A stretch of 64,000 nucleotides of DNA, taken from assembly GCA_963825595.1 (NCBI GenBank), contig CAWGUE010000015.1, positions 124,001 through 188,000 of the forward strand, in the 5' to 3' direction. The first letter of the stretch is position 1; each line of letters begins with the position of its first letter. A program made the position numbers and the translations under genes. The notes under the pieces were generated by a model. It was not told where the DNA came from. It was given only the letters and a program-made list of their open reading frames with translations, and ran no database searches. The stretch is from JARFQH01 sp963825595. Its GTDB lineage: Bacteria; Desulfobacterota; Desulfobacteria; Desulfobacterales; SG8-13. This document shows, piece after piece, positions 63,822 through 64,000 of the stretch.

Positions 63822-64000
63822 TTAGCGGTCGTGATTTTCGATATAATACAGAGTGGCACCGACCGGGGCAAAAGACAACAGCAGAATATTCAAACCAGGA
63901 ACCAGAAATAACACCCCGAATCCGAGGTGGAACGGCAGATTTCTCAGCAAGAATTTGATTCGATCAGAAAAGGGCTCCAGTCGCCGGGCGGGAACCAGGT
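63822..64000 (-). CDS. EI24/CysZ-like membrane protein, C-terminal part only
   Basis: The last 58 or so residues of a minus-strand gene cut by the window edge; the stop codon is at 63822-63824. The visible part reads FLLRNLPFHLGFGVLFLV, then PGLNILLLSFAPVGATLYY and a short end ENHDR. The pattern of a hydrophobic helix, PGLN and a second helix ending in GATL is that of the EI24/CysZ membrane family, which includes the sulfate-uptake protein CysZ. The rest lies beyond base 64000. It has no visible start. Confidence 0.65.
   Translation of the reverse strand, partial: LVPARRLEPFSDRIKFLLRNLPFHLGFGVLFLVPGLNILLLSFAPVGATLYYIENHDR

Noticed and set aside
63617..63871. Open frame of 84 codons on the minus strand
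   Set aside because: Overlaps the end of the EI24/CysZ-like gene in another frame and runs through a GC-rich palindrome; no protein-like pattern.
1..64000. CRISPR arrays, rRNA, prophage or complete insertion sequences
   Set aside because: No regularly spaced repeats, rRNA-like stretches, phage structural genes or transposase genes were seen.

Overview
The window reads as chromosomal DNA from a Gram-negative anaerobe, most likely a Desulfobacterota (former Deltaproteobacteria, Desulfobacterales-like) bacterium. This is inferred from the gene families: a TIGR04211-type SH3 protein, the PA2778/PA2779 peptidase pair, a Pal lipoprotein, many small zinc-ribbon proteins, several ferritin-like proteins, and a class I cyclic-di-GMP riboswitch of the kind common in this phylum. 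No rRNA, tRNA, CRISPR array, prophage or intact insertion sequence was seen. About 55 protein genes are supported, many as singletons or pairs separated by long non-coding stretches.

Layout. 1-2650: a MITE-like repeat, an SH3/coiled-coil membrane protein and a small acidic protein. 2651-8828: the most distinctive locus, a same-strand set of a lysine 2,3-aminomutase (KamA) homologue, two D-Ala-D-Ala-ligase-like ATP-grasp enzymes and a GNAT-HDAC-GNAT fusion, which together look like an undescribed beta-amino-acid pathway. 9124-17464: envelope genes (MuiA-like, Pal, a penicillin-binding transpeptidase, lipoproteins, an M48 protease). 17573-23603: an FmdB-type zinc ribbon, a CNNM/CorC protein, a metallophosphoesterase overlapping a ParB-AsnC fusion, an ATP-grasp enzyme and two small proteins. 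23720-27434 (minus strand): a CoA-transferase/GNAT fusion, a DUF547 protein and a cyanophycinase-like peptidase.

27740-39484: MscL, a DUF3754 membrane protein, a HerA-like ATPase, a DUF2959 lipoprotein, an aminotransferase broken by one frameshift, a zinc-ribbon/pseudokinase/trypsin-like protease fusion, a ferritin-like protein and a CDP-alcohol phosphatidyltransferase. 39510-43672: two overlapping sensory genes (HDOD-GAF-kinase, then REC-PAS-kinase-REC). 44304-47442: the second MITE copy in opposite orientation, the C39 peptidase/PA2779 pair and an orphan MreB. 47766-56949: an acyl-CoA dehydrogenase, ArfB, two ferritin-like genes, a second ATP-grasp enzyme (paralogue of the one at 21368) paired with a serine esterase, and YaaA. 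57181-64000: a Tat/lipoprotein M48 protease, a sigma70 promoter plus c-di-GMP-I riboswitch ahead of a DUF2726/zinc-finger gene, AMP nucleosidase, a SHOCT membrane protein, a creatininase homologue and the end of an EI24/CysZ-like gene cut by the window edge.

The leads that best deserve follow-up are the KamA/ATP-grasp/GNAT-HDAC locus, the ATP-grasp plus esterase pair with its distant paralogue, the riboswitch-controlled DUF2726 gene, the pseudokinase-protease fusion, and the inverted pair of MITE-like repeats.
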